A stretch of DNA of 64,000 nucleotides from Lachnospiraceae bacterium (GTDB lineage: Bacteria > Bacillota > Clostridia > Lachnospirales > Lachnospiraceae): the NCBI GenBank assembly GCA_910574285.1, contig CAJTAL010000001.1, positions 1 through 64,000 on the forward strand, read 5' to 3'. Shown here one piece after another: positions 35,572 to 43,011 of this stretch; position 1 is the stretch's first letter, and the number at the start of each line of letters is the position of its first letter. The notes beneath the pieces are model-generated. The model had not been told where the DNA came from. It searched no databases and worked only from the letters and a program-made list of their open reading frames with translations. A program made the position numbers and the translations under genes.

Positions 35572-35952
35572 TTAAGCTAAATAACTCAAAAAATATTCAT
35601 AAAAATCTTTCTCTTTTTTCTCTTTACTGTTTTGAGGGGTTCCTAATCTGTCAAGCGCCTTTTGGACCGTTCTTTTCGCCGAATATACAGTATTTCCCAG
35701 GATATCCTGTTCTTCGCCGTTATACCTGCTCTCCATTGACATCGCAAACAATGTCGTCAACTGGGTCATCTTACCATCAGAATTCATTCCATACCCATTC
35801 ACACCGCTTGCTTTCTCTGCTTTATTCCAGGCATCTTTCACCTCTTTTGATGATGAGCCTAAAATGTCCAAACCATTAAACTCCTTCTGGCCTCTGACTC
35901 TTTTGCTATTATACGAATTCACAAAATTATTTGTATAAAACCCTACTTCCAT
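35572..35952 (-). CDS. Uncharacterised protein, 126 aa
   Basis: A small soluble protein starting MEVGFYTNNFVNSYNSKRVRG, again with a short aromatic and Asn/Ser-rich N-terminus and no signal peptide. Residues 40-90 are helical (KEVKDAWNKAEKASGVNGYG, then LTTLFAMSMESRYNG). The C-terminus is lysine rich. An AAAGGATTATTTTT precedes the ATG. The 218-base gap upstream (to 36171) holds a sequence block shared with the upstream region of the 504-aa gene, suggesting a second, co-regulated promoter. Function unknown. Confidence 0.72.
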   Translation of the reverse strand: MEVGFYTNNFVNSYNSKRVRGQKEFNGLDILGSSSKEVKDAWNKAEKASGVNGYGMNSDGKMTQLTTLFAMSMESRYNGEEQDILGNTVYSAKRTVQKALDRLGTPQNSKEKKEKDFYEYFLSYLA

Positions 35953-36095
35953 AAAAATAATCCTTTCTGAAATATAGAATTACAACTTGTACTTTTCATA
36001 TTATAGCACATTTTCGAGCCTGATTTGGCGCAGGTATTAATCATACTTAAAATTATTCCGACCTCTCCTTTGAATCTACTAACGCATCTCATACA

Positions 36096-36145
36096 ACCAC
36101 CTATGCATGGTTCTCTCATAAACGGTATTTCATAAACGAAACAGA
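36096..36145 (-). promoter_or_regulatory. Shared regulatory element, copy 2
   Basis: This stretch resembles 38012-38060: both have, on the minus strand, TTTATG-x-x-ATAC-x-GTTTA, then AGAACCATGCA and AGG. Here it is the only notable sequence in the 218 bases between the DUF2164-like gene and the 126-aa gene. It probably contains the promoter of the 126-aa gene, although the -35 box is poor. Confidence 0.5.
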
Positions 36146-36170
36146 AGCCGCGGTATTGATTTAAAAAGCA

Positions 36171-36434
36171 TTAGAGCAGTTCCTTATATAATGCATAAAA
36201 GTCGGAATCTATATTATCCATCATCTGGCCAAACCACTTTTTTGCATCGTCCAACGCCTTATTATAAATAATCGGCGCCAATCTCTGCTCAAACAACTCC
36301 AGTATCTGCATTTGTTCGATCATCCCGATCTCTTCTCCGCGAACATCCAGATAGAATGCCCTGATCTCCTCATTCAGTTTCTCCTTCTGTGAATCTGACA
36401 GTTTGATCTGTGATAAAGGCCGTCTCTTATGCAT
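36171..36434 (-). CDS. DUF2164-like small protein
   Basis: An 87-aa protein resembling the DUF2164 family: a helix QIKLSDSQKEKLNEEIRAFY, the acidic turn RGEEIGMIEQMQILELFEQR, and PIIYNKALDDAKKWF. DUF2164 proteins are short, soluble and of unknown function. The start codon ATG at 36434 overlaps the end of the 504-aa gene (ATGCATAA), so translation is coupled; a GTG at 36440 is an alternative. There is no good ribosome binding site, which supports coupling. Confidence 0.75.
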   Translation of the reverse strand: MHKRRPLSQIKLSDSQKEKLNEEIRAFYLDVRGEEIGMIEQMQILELFEQRLAPIIYNKALDDAKKWFGQMMDNIDSDFYALYKELL

Positions 36435-37941
36435 TTTCACTTACCCAATTCCCTTTCTGATTCATAGAATAAGAATCAACGGACCGCAGAAGCAGATTCA
36501 TCCTCACACTATCTCCGTCATCTAAGCTACTCTTAAAATCCAGCCATCCCATCATATACTGCTCGTATGTACTTCCGTTTTTATCATGATAGCCGTTTTC
36601 ATGCCTTAACCGATTTCCAAAAAATTCATTCCAGTAAAATCCACTGTTTTTATATCTGTAGATCTCTTTCAAATCTCCCGAACTCATCTTCTGCGAGTAT
36701 TGCAGTCTTCCATATTCGGCTCCTTTAATCAGCGCCTCCATCAAATTGCCGGAACTACGGTAGTGTTCCATTGTTTTATTATATACACTCCACACATTAT
36801 TCTTATCAAGTTCGGCATTTCCCCGGATGTCCGATCCTATCAGGGCATTCTTCCGATTTGTTTCCAACTTATGATTGAATTGTTCTAAAAAGACATCCAG
36901 ATATCCTCTGACAGCCTTCTGCAAGGTTGTGCTTAATGCAGAACTCACACGATTATCTTTATTCAATACATCTGTCTTCATCGTCAGCATTGCAAGTTCC
37001 AGGCCGATTTGTTCCTCGCTCATTTCATAAGTAGTTGCCTTCGCCTTCGCCGCCATAGCAGAAAGACTGGAAACATATTGCCCCAGTATATCCAGCTCAT
37101 TTAAAGAATATTCTCCGTCTCCTATCGTTCTGCTTTCGGAATCGATATTCTGACTGCGCAGCATGGCGGCAATATATTCATCATCCTTCAGAAGCCATGC
37201 ATCCCCGGTACCTTCCAATCCCGTGAACCCTTTATTATGCTCCAGAAAATCTCTGTACTCCGTTACTTTTTGCTCCACACCATTTTTAAAGGATTGGCAG
37301 ATCTTCTCCTTCTCACCGGAAACTCCATAGTCTTCAAGTATTCCCCCGACGATTTCAGAATAGCTTTTCGCCATCCTTTCTAAAGTTTCTTCATACATCT
37401 CATTTAATTGGTCAAGCCGTTCTTTTTGTCCCGCCCCGGTATATACCGTTTTAATCTTATCCTCCATCGCCGCATAACGAGAAGTAAGATATTCTACATT
37501 TTTATAAAATTCTCCTGCATCAATTGAACGATATGCTGTCCCTGTTTCAAACTGAAGCCCTGAAAACTCGAATCGAAGCATTCCAAAATCCAAGTCGCTC
37601 ACTCCATCCAACAACCCTTCTGTCTGAATCCGCTCTTCCACGTCCTTCGCACTTAAAGTCCTGTTCGAAATATCCGCCGTGCCGTCCAACACGTCAAGAA
37701 TATTCACCGTATTCATCTTTTTCCACTGCTTATTCACCGCATCCGCCTTGGTATAACCGAAACGGTCAGCGGCATACAGAGATTTCATCAATACATAGGA
37801 CTCTGCGGTGGGCTGACTCGAATGATCTGCCGCGGCAATTGACCGGTTCTCTTCTGTTTTTGCCTGGGTTAATTGTGCCTGAAATGGTTTTGCCATATTA
37901 ACTGCTATCGGTAATCCGGCGATTCTTTCTGCTATTGTCAT
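36427..37941 (-). CDS. Uncharacterised protein, 504 aa
   Basis: A long soluble, mostly helical protein with no signal peptide or membrane helix. The N-terminus is MTIAERIAGLPIAVNMAKPF. Residues about 150-215 look like a coiled coil (EYLTSRYAAMEDKIKTVYTG through LNEMYEETLERMAKSY). The C-terminus is aromatic (YKNSGFYWNEFFGNRL, then STYEQYMMGWLDFKSS). I cannot assign a family with confidence. It has its own likely promoter (38039-38066) and AAGGAGTGGAGAG before the ATG. It is the largest member of the five-gene cluster downstream of blaI/blaR1. Confidence 0.78.
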   Translation of the reverse strand: MTIAERIAGLPIAVNMAKPFQAQLTQAKTEENRSIAAADHSSQPTAESYVLMKSLYAADRFGYTKADAVNKQWKKMNTVNILDVLDGTADISNRTLSAKDVEERIQTEGLLDGVSDLDFGMLRFEFSGLQFETGTAYRSIDAGEFYKNVEYLTSRYAAMEDKIKTVYTGAGQKERLDQLNEMYEETLERMAKSYSEIVGGILEDYGVSGEKEKICQSFKNGVEQKVTEYRDFLEHNKGFTGLEGTGDAWLLKDDEYIAAMLRSQNIDSESRTIGDGEYSLNELDILGQYVSSLSAMAAKAKATTYEMSEEQIGLELAMLTMKTDVLNKDNRVSSALSTTLQKAVRGYLDVFLEQFNHKLETNRKNALIGSDIRGNAELDKNNVWSVYNKTMEHYRSSGNLMEALIKGAEYGRLQYSQKMSSGDLKEIYRYKNSGFYWNEFFGNRLRHENGYHDKNGSTYEQYMMGWLDFKSSLDDGDSVRMNLLLRSVDSYSMNQKGNWVSENA

Positions 37942-38011
37942 CTCTCTCCACTCCTTACTCTACTCCTGTCACAACACTATATCTAATAATTATGCACTTT
38001 ATTTCTCCATA

Positions 38012-38066
38012 CGGCCCCTTTGCATGGTTCTTTTAAACAGTATAGCATAAATGAAAAGAATTACAA
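38012..38066 (-). promoter_or_regulatory. Promoter of the 504-aa gene and shared element, copy 1
   Basis: On the minus strand TTGTAA (38066-38061) and TATACT (38044-38039) are 16 bases apart, with an extended TG-type -10 (ATGC before TATACT). The start region continues GTTTA then AGAACCATGCA and AGG, nearly the same as in copy 2 at 36096-36145. Confidence 0.6.
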
Positions 38067-38134
38067 GTTTTGGCTGAATATACCGTATTTCCGCTCAATC
38101 AAAGAGCCTCCGGGAAGCTTTCTTCAAAGAGTAA

Positions 38135-38162
38135 CGTGCAAATCTCATATGAGATCTGCACG
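38135..38162 (-). terminator. Hairpin after the coiled-coil gene, probable weak terminator
   Basis: A 14-bp inverted repeat with one mismatch (38135-38148 with 38149-38162) has almost no loop. On the minus strand it is followed by TTACTCTTT, a poor T-tract. It lies 16 bases beyond the stop codon of the 252-aa gene and would reduce read-through into the 504-aa gene. Confidence 0.55.
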
Positions 38163-38177
38163 CTGGTAATGGAATCA

Positions 38178-38936
38178 TTATTCCGCTGCCTGCCCATCCT
38201 CCGACACCGTCTCCTCTTCGCCTTCATCCTCTTTATCTTTCTCTTTTTTCTTAAGAGAAAGATCCTTATTCTGCTCCTCTGCCTTTTTGACCGTCTCCCC
38301 GATGATTTCCCCGGCGTCAGAGATCAGTTCGTTTGATTTCTGCTCCAAATCAGCAAGCTGACTTTCCTTTCTCTTGATTAGTTCCTTGCTTGTTTCCTCA
38401 GATGGATCATGCATCTTATCCAATTCAATCTCCGACTTCATAACATGTGCTTCCCCGTCGACCCTCGCTTTAACGGAACTGATCACTTCTGCTTTCTGCA
38501 GTCCCAGAGATAAGTCCATCACATTTGCAAGCCTTTCATTTTCAATCTCCTGCTCCGTCTTCGGTTCGTCTCCCTTTTTCGCCTTTGTGGCCTGTTTCTC
38601 CATTTCCTTCGCCGCAGCCTGGGAAATCTGCTCTTCTACATCTCTGATCTGTTTCTCATAGACCTCTAACTGGGATTTGATGGACTCCATGGACTTTCCA
38701 TCTTTTTGGGCAGAACTAATCAGAGAATCCTTCTGCTCCATAATGCTCATCTTCTGTTTCATAAGCGACTCGATCAGGCTTCCCCGCTTTCCCTGGGGCG
38801 AAATCACTGCCAGATCTTTACGGCCCTTCTCTGCAGAAGCGTCATTAGCCTTCCCACTTTTTTGCGCCGCACTCTGGTTGATACGGTATACGTTATAAAA
38901 TTGATTTTGTGTAACAGAATTAAAATTCAGTCTCAT
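38178..38936 (-). CDS. Uncharacterised coiled-coil protein, 252 aa
   Basis: A highly charged helical protein. The N-terminus MRLNFNSVTQNQFYNVYRIN is polar and aromatic without a signal peptide. Residues about 55-110 form a coiled coil (MKQKMSIMEQKDSLISSAQ, then VEEQISQAAAKEMEKQATK), and the last 40 residues are almost all Glu, Lys and Asp. The start is fixed at 38936 by AAAGGAG nine bases upstream; a longer frame to 38999 would overlap blaR1. It lies 32 bases after blaR1 and is probably in the blaI-blaR1 transcript, which makes it the most likely direct target of that system. Confidence 0.8.
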   Translation of the reverse strand: MRLNFNSVTQNQFYNVYRINQSAAQKSGKANDASAEKGRKDLAVISPQGKRGSLIESLMKQKMSIMEQKDSLISSAQKDGKSMESIKSQLEVYEKQIRDVEEQISQAAAKEMEKQATKAKKGDEPKTEQEIENERLANVMDLSLGLQKAEVISSVKARVDGEAHVMKSEIELDKMHDPSEETSKELIKRKESQLADLEQKSNELISDAGEIIGETVKKAEEQNKDLSLKKKEKDKEDEGEEETVSEDGQAAE

Positions 38937-38968
38937 AATAATGTTCTCCTTTCTTAAATAACCGACTG

Positions 38969-40222
38969 TCACGGCATCTGTTTCACCAGCGCGATCCAAA
39001 AAATCTTCTCGGCGTTATGATAAGGTATCTGTAAATTCTCTTCTTTTCCCCGGTAATCCACCTCCACGCAGCTTCCTCCCGAACCCATCTTCGGGATTTT
39101 TGAATATCCGCCGAATCCGAGCCAAAACCGTTCCCCTTCTACCCCATACTTCTCCAGAAGACGGTCCATGCCCTCTCTTCGGATAGAAACATATGTACCA
39201 TCCCATGATAGTGCGCCGGCATATTCCCCGCTGTCCAGAATAACGACGAAATCTTCTTCATTTTCCTGCACTACAAGATACTCCTCTTCTACATAACGTG
39301 GATAAGAGCCATATACAATCAGCAGAAACATTCCCGCGAGAACCGTTGCGCCAACAACAGCCCATGCCGCCGCCGCAAATCGAGGATATGGCCGAAACGC
39401 GGTAACTTTCAGAATCCGCTGCCGAAGCTTCTCATAATCTCCGGCTCCTGCAAAAGCCGCAGCCGTCCGTCCTTTCTTTGTGCCATGCCCTCCCTTTCCT
39501 AATAGCCCCATACTCTTTAGGAGCAGCATGCCGTAGGCATACGCACTCTGCCCGCTTCTCTGAATCGTAATACTGTCACAGATATCCTCCAGATCCTGCT
39601 GAAAATATTTCCTGCATATGCCAAAGAAAACATTCGGCCACAGCAGAACCTGCAGCAGATCCCACAGCAGATAAAACCATAAATGTCCCAGCCGGATATG
39701 GGTTCTTTCATGAAGAAGGATAATTTCCAGTTCTTCTCTTCCCATCTCCTTTTGCATCACCTCCGGCACCACAATGTCCGGACAAAATAACCCTATGGTA
39801 AACGGCGTCACCGACAGTTCATTGACCCTGACTTCCTGTCCGCAGATTTGACGACTCTCCATGTGCTTCACAAGCTTCTCAAGTCTCTTCCTGCCTGAAA
39901 ACAAAAATCCCGCGCAAACTGCCATCCCCAGCAAGTATCCATATCTGACCCACCAGCAATTCATACACGGTACATTCCAACAATCCAGCCAGCGGCAAAA
40001 CATGTCTTCCTCATAAAGAATCTTAAGCTTACCCAAGAAGGGAGTAACCAACAGGAATCCCCATGACATCCCTCTTAAAAATATGGTTTTTCTGAACAAA
40101 ACCCCTCTCAAAAGAAGGATGATCGGAAACAGGAAGAGGGAAATCAGAGCACATTGGCCAAGCAGTACGGCCAGATACTTTGTAATAAAATCAAAACTCT
40201 CTAACATCAGGCTGTTTGTCAT
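38969..40222 (-). CDS. BlaR1/MecR1-type M56 metallopeptidase sensor
   Basis: A 417-aa membrane protease of family M56. Helices occur near 10-30, 35-55, 95-115 and 310-335. The zinc motif HERTH is in IILLHERTHIRLGHLW, between helices two and four as expected. Unlike true BlaR1, there is no penicillin-binding sensor domain: the outer C-terminal part is only about 85 residues (YLVVQENEEDFVVILDSGEY onward). In this family, a signal at the outer domain activates the protease, which leads to loss of the BlaI repressor. The ATG at 40222 overlaps the blaI stop (ATGA) and has AAAGGA upstream. Confidence 0.9.
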   Translation of the reverse strand: MTNSLMLESFDFITKYLAVLLGQCALISLFLFPIILLLRGVLFRKTIFLRGMSWGFLLVTPFLGKLKILYEEDMFCRWLDCWNVPCMNCWWVRYGYLLGMAVCAGFLFSGRKRLEKLVKHMESRQICGQEVRVNELSVTPFTIGLFCPDIVVPEVMQKEMGREELEIILLHERTHIRLGHLWFYLLWDLLQVLLWPNVFFGICRKYFQQDLEDICDSITIQRSGQSAYAYGMLLLKSMGLLGKGGHGTKKGRTAAAFAGAGDYEKLRQRILKVTAFRPYPRFAAAAWAVVGATVLAGMFLLIVYGSYPRYVEEEYLVVQENEEDFVVILDSGEYAGALSWDGTYVSIRREGMDRLLEKYGVEGERFWLGFGGYSKIPKMGSGGSCVEVDYRGKEENLQIPYHNAEKIFWIALVKQMP

Positions 40223-40644
40223 CTGCCATGTCCTTTCTTGTCCCTGCCTGTTTCCGAAATCCTGCAGGCTTCCAAAATACTTCTCAGTTCCTCTGCCTGC
40301 TCCTCTGTCAATGAGGCATTTTTCAGCAATGCCGCGGCAGCATTGGCATGGCTTCCTGAAAAAAAACTGTCCGCAAACCTGCTGCTCTTCTCTTCCAGAC
40401 ACTCTTCCCTGGATTTCAGCGGGCTGTAAATATAGACCCTTGCATCGTTTTCATCTACCACATAGCTCAAAAGCTGTTTCTGGCATAACCGATTCATCAA
40501 GACCCTCACCATTCTGGGAGTCATATCCGCATGGCCTGCAAGCCTGCGTATGATCTCCGAAGACGTCAGCGGAACACCGCTCTCCCAGAGCACCTCCATG
40601 ATCTGCCATTCACTCTCACTGGGCGTTGTTTCTCTCTTTGCCAT
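40219..40644 (-). CDS. BlaI/MecI-family transcriptional repressor
   Basis: A 141-aa winged-helix repressor: SEWQIMEVLWESGVPLTSSEII and MTPRMVRVLMNRLCQKQLLSY form the DNA-binding domain, and residues from about 80 form the dimerisation helices (SSRFADSFFSGSHANAAAALL). It is the first gene of the blaI-blaR1 pair. Two identical 17-bp direct repeats and a TGACATTGTA motif resembling BlaI half-sites lie in its upstream region. No beta-lactamase or PBP gene is nearby, so the regulon is something other than classical resistance. Confidence 0.93.
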   Translation of the reverse strand: MAKRETTPSESEWQIMEVLWESGVPLTSSEIIRRLAGHADMTPRMVRVLMNRLCQKQLLSYVVDENDARVYIYSPLKSREECLEEKSSRFADSFFSGSHANAAAALLKNASLTEEQAEELRSILEACRISETGRDKKGHGR

Positions 40645-40690
40645 ATATTACCTCCTTACTTTCTCTTACATTGCGCCGCAGTTTTTATCC

Positions 40691-40741
40691 TGACATTGTA
40701 TATATCGGTTAACACTTGTTATTAGTTAACACTTGTTATTA
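40691..40741. promoter_or_regulatory. Upstream region of blaI with two 17-bp direct repeats
   Basis: GTTAACACTTGTTATTA occurs twice in perfect tandem (40708-40724 and 40725-40741). Next to it is TGACATTGTA (40691-40700), similar to the TACA-TGTA dyad bound by BlaI/MecI. The region lies 47-97 bases upstream of the blaI ATG and should hold its promoter (TATACA-like box on the minus strand). Confidence 0.6.
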
Positions 40742-40765
40742 GTTTTTTACTACTATTTTTTTCAT

Positions 40766-42064
40766 CTACGGTAATGGAAACATGGCGTTCAGTGTAAAAC
40801 ATGTCCCGCTCTTTAAATCAAGCACACCTTCATACCGCTCGACAACCGTCCTGATATTCTGCAGGCCGACCCCGCTCATTGGAACCTGTTTGGAAGACAG
40901 GAATCTGCCCTCATGCTGCTTAACCGATATATAGGTACTGTTCGCGATCTCAAACACCCAGTAATTGGGATATATTTGTGATTTCATCCGTATCCATCCG
41001 GCGGGATAGCCTGCCGCGCTTCCCCGCCGGCAGGCTTCAATTGCGTTATCCAGCGCGTTTGCCAGCAGACAGCAGAGATCGACAGGAGCAATCCTGTCTT
41101 CTCCGGGCACACGCATTTGAACCGTAATATCGATTCCAAGCCTCTTCGCCTGCAGATATTTCGGATTCAACATGGCGTCGGCAAAAACAGAGCCTGTATA
41201 TATCACAGCCTCTCCCTCTTCTATGCCGGTATTCCATTGTTCCAGATAAGACTTCGCTTCTTCTGTCTTTTCTTTCTCCAATAATTGCGCAAGACATAAA
41301 TTATGATTTTTCATGTCATGCCTGAGCTTAATAAACTGCTCGTATTGTTCTTTTGAGATTTCAAGATGGTTCTTCAGCATCTGGTATTGCTGTTTTGCCA
41401 GACGCTCTACCAGACACCGTTCCAACATAAGAATAATATAAACGTTAAGAATCTCGCATCCAACCGCGATCAGACCGTTTGGAATCACGATGGCATACAT
41501 ATATTCCGCATCCCAGTTACTCACCCTGAAAAATGTCATTGCCGCCATACAGACCTCAACACAGATAAGTCCAATCAGACACATAAGATAGATGCCGTCG
41601 CGATCCTCAAAATCACGTTTCAGCAGATGAAGCTTGCGCTTTAAAATCTCCATCATGAAAAAAGGCACAAGGCAGGCCATCAGGTCAGCCGCTTTAAGCA
41701 CCATATCAAAGCAGTCCTCCCGCCCGTTTAAGACCGCCGCCGCCATGAACAGCGGGATAAATGCGCCGGACGCCACTTCCCGGATCCCATACATCCACAG
41801 AGTAAAAAAGCCTCTTTTTATGATACTTCCATGAAACAGCAGTGTATTAACCGCAAACGCGCAGCCGCACAGATAGATCATATTTCCCCACGTAGTACCT
41901 GTAATACCAAACCTTGCATTCACATATCCATACAGCCATGTTCCCAGATAAAACCACAGATAAGTATAACGATACTTCGCTCCCAGCATTTCTTTTAGAA
42001 AGAGACACTGGTAAAAAGTCTGGAAAATCTCCAAGCCCACGATCCATATCGCTGAAGTGATCAA
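40766..42064 (-). CDS. AgrC-like GHKL sensor histidine kinase
   Basis: A 432-aa kinase with six or seven N-terminal membrane helices (residues 1-225), then a dimerisation region with the acceptor His in KLRHDMKNHNLC and a GHKL ATPase domain (LLANALDNAIEAC, then MSGVGLQNIRTVVERYEG). This class senses peptides or membrane changes. Its start overlaps the LytTR regulator gene by 4 bases. No AgrB/AgrD-like genes are adjacent, so the signal source is not local. Confidence 0.92.
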   Translation of the reverse strand: MITSAIWIVGLEIFQTFYQCLFLKEMLGAKYRYTYLWFYLGTWLYGYVNARFGITGTTWGNMIYLCGCAFAVNTLLFHGSIIKRGFFTLWMYGIREVASGAFIPLFMAAAVLNGREDCFDMVLKAADLMACLVPFFMMEILKRKLHLLKRDFEDRDGIYLMCLIGLICVEVCMAAMTFFRVSNWDAEYMYAIVIPNGLIAVGCEILNVYIILMLERCLVERLAKQQYQMLKNHLEISKEQYEQFIKLRHDMKNHNLCLAQLLEKEKTEEAKSYLEQWNTGIEEGEAVIYTGSVFADAMLNPKYLQAKRLGIDITVQMRVPGEDRIAPVDLCCLLANALDNAIEACRRGSAAGYPAGWIRMKSQIYPNYWVFEIANSTYISVKQHEGRFLSSKQVPMSGVGLQNIRTVVERYEGVLDLKSGTCFTLNAMFPLP

Positions 42065-42771
42065 AAGACGTCCCCCCGTTCTTTCAGATAGTACATAAAC
42101 GCCAGGCCGAACGCCTGATATCTGCGTCTGGACAGAGGTACAACCTCCTCATTGTCCAACCAGATCTCATCTTTCTTATAGTGCCGCACATGATCCAGAT
42201 TGACGATATAGCTTCGGTGACAGCGAAAAAATGCATCCGGCAGCGTCGGCTCTATTTCATTCAGTTTCCCATAAAACGGAAGGGACTCCCCGTCCTTATG
42301 TAGATAGATTTTTCTATTCATAACCTCCAAATATAGAATCTGCTCATAAGGGACTCTTCTCACGGCCGTTCCCTGACGAATGGTGACCGCATGTTCATAC
42401 TCCCCTTTGAGCAGAGAACACAATCTCATAAGTACGGCTTCCAACTTGCTGATATCCACAGGCTTGAGCAGGTAATGATACGCTTGGACGTCATATGCGT
42501 CTATGGCATATTGCTGATACGCCGTAATAAAGACTAGCCTGCTCTCATCTCCCCTTGCACGCAACTTTTCCGCCAGCTCTAACCCATTGAGGGGCTTCAT
42601 GGCAATATCAAGGAATAAGATATCGAATGCCCCGCGCGCCAGAAGCGCATTTCCGTTCGTATACGTCTCAAGACTGTATAGGATCGAATGTTTATCCAAT
42701 ATATCTTTGATATCGCAGGCTAATTGTTCTAAAAGAATCTGCTCATCCTCGCAAACCGCAATCCGAATCAC
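42061..42771 (-). CDS. LytTR-family response regulator (AgrA-like)
   Basis: A 236-aa regulator: receiver with IAVCEDEQILLEQ, acceptor Asp in DILFLDIAMKPLNG and Lys in YHYLLKPVDIS; the LytTR DNA-binding domain spans about 135-230, with YLEVMNRKIYLH and FFRCHRSYIVNLDHV. I chose the GTG start at 42771, with GGGAG nine bases upstream; the open frame runs further to 43035 but that part reads like noncoding DNA. Direct repeats spaced 21 bases apart lie upstream and suggest autoregulation. Confidence 0.92.
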   Translation of the reverse strand: MIRIAVCEDEQILLEQLACDIKDILDKHSILYSLETYTNGNALLARGAFDILFLDIAMKPLNGLELAEKLRARGDESRLVFITAYQQYAIDAYDVQAYHYLLKPVDISKLEAVLMRLCSLLKGEYEHAVTIRQGTAVRRVPYEQILYLEVMNRKIYLHKDGESLPFYGKLNEIEPTLPDAFFRCHRSYIVNLDHVRHYKKDEIWLDNEEVVPLSRRRYQAFGLAFMYYLKERGDVF

Positions 42772-42850
42772 TTCTATCCGCTCCCTCTTCTTTCCGCTGT
42801 AATATTTTCTATTATAGTGAAAAGAAGCTGCAGATACAAGGATATCGGCT

Positions 42851-42893
42851 AAATGGTTTATTTTTTGTTGTGAACGGTTAAAAATAAATGGTT
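42851..42893. promoter_or_regulatory. LytTR-type direct repeats upstream of the response regulator
   Basis: Three similar blocks occur in the same orientation: AAATGGTT (42851-42858), GAACGGTT (42872-42879) and AAATGGTT (42886-42893). The first two are 21 bases apart, the spacing at which LytTR proteins bind two 9-bp half-sites on one face of DNA. They lie about 80-120 bases upstream of the regulator gene. Confidence 0.5.
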
Positions 42894-43011
42894 GATCCAA
42901 TCGCTGTGCCTTTACAGTCTTGAAAGGGAATTTGAAAAATACTATTATCAATAGAGAAAAACTATTAATATGTAAGTTTAAAATATTGATTAAGCATAAG
43001 AGGGAATGAGA

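Noticed and set aside
38969-40222. Beta-lactam resistance sensor
   Set aside because: The penicillin-binding sensor domain of BlaR1 is missing and no resistance gene is adjacent, so only the M56 sensor-protease role is supported.
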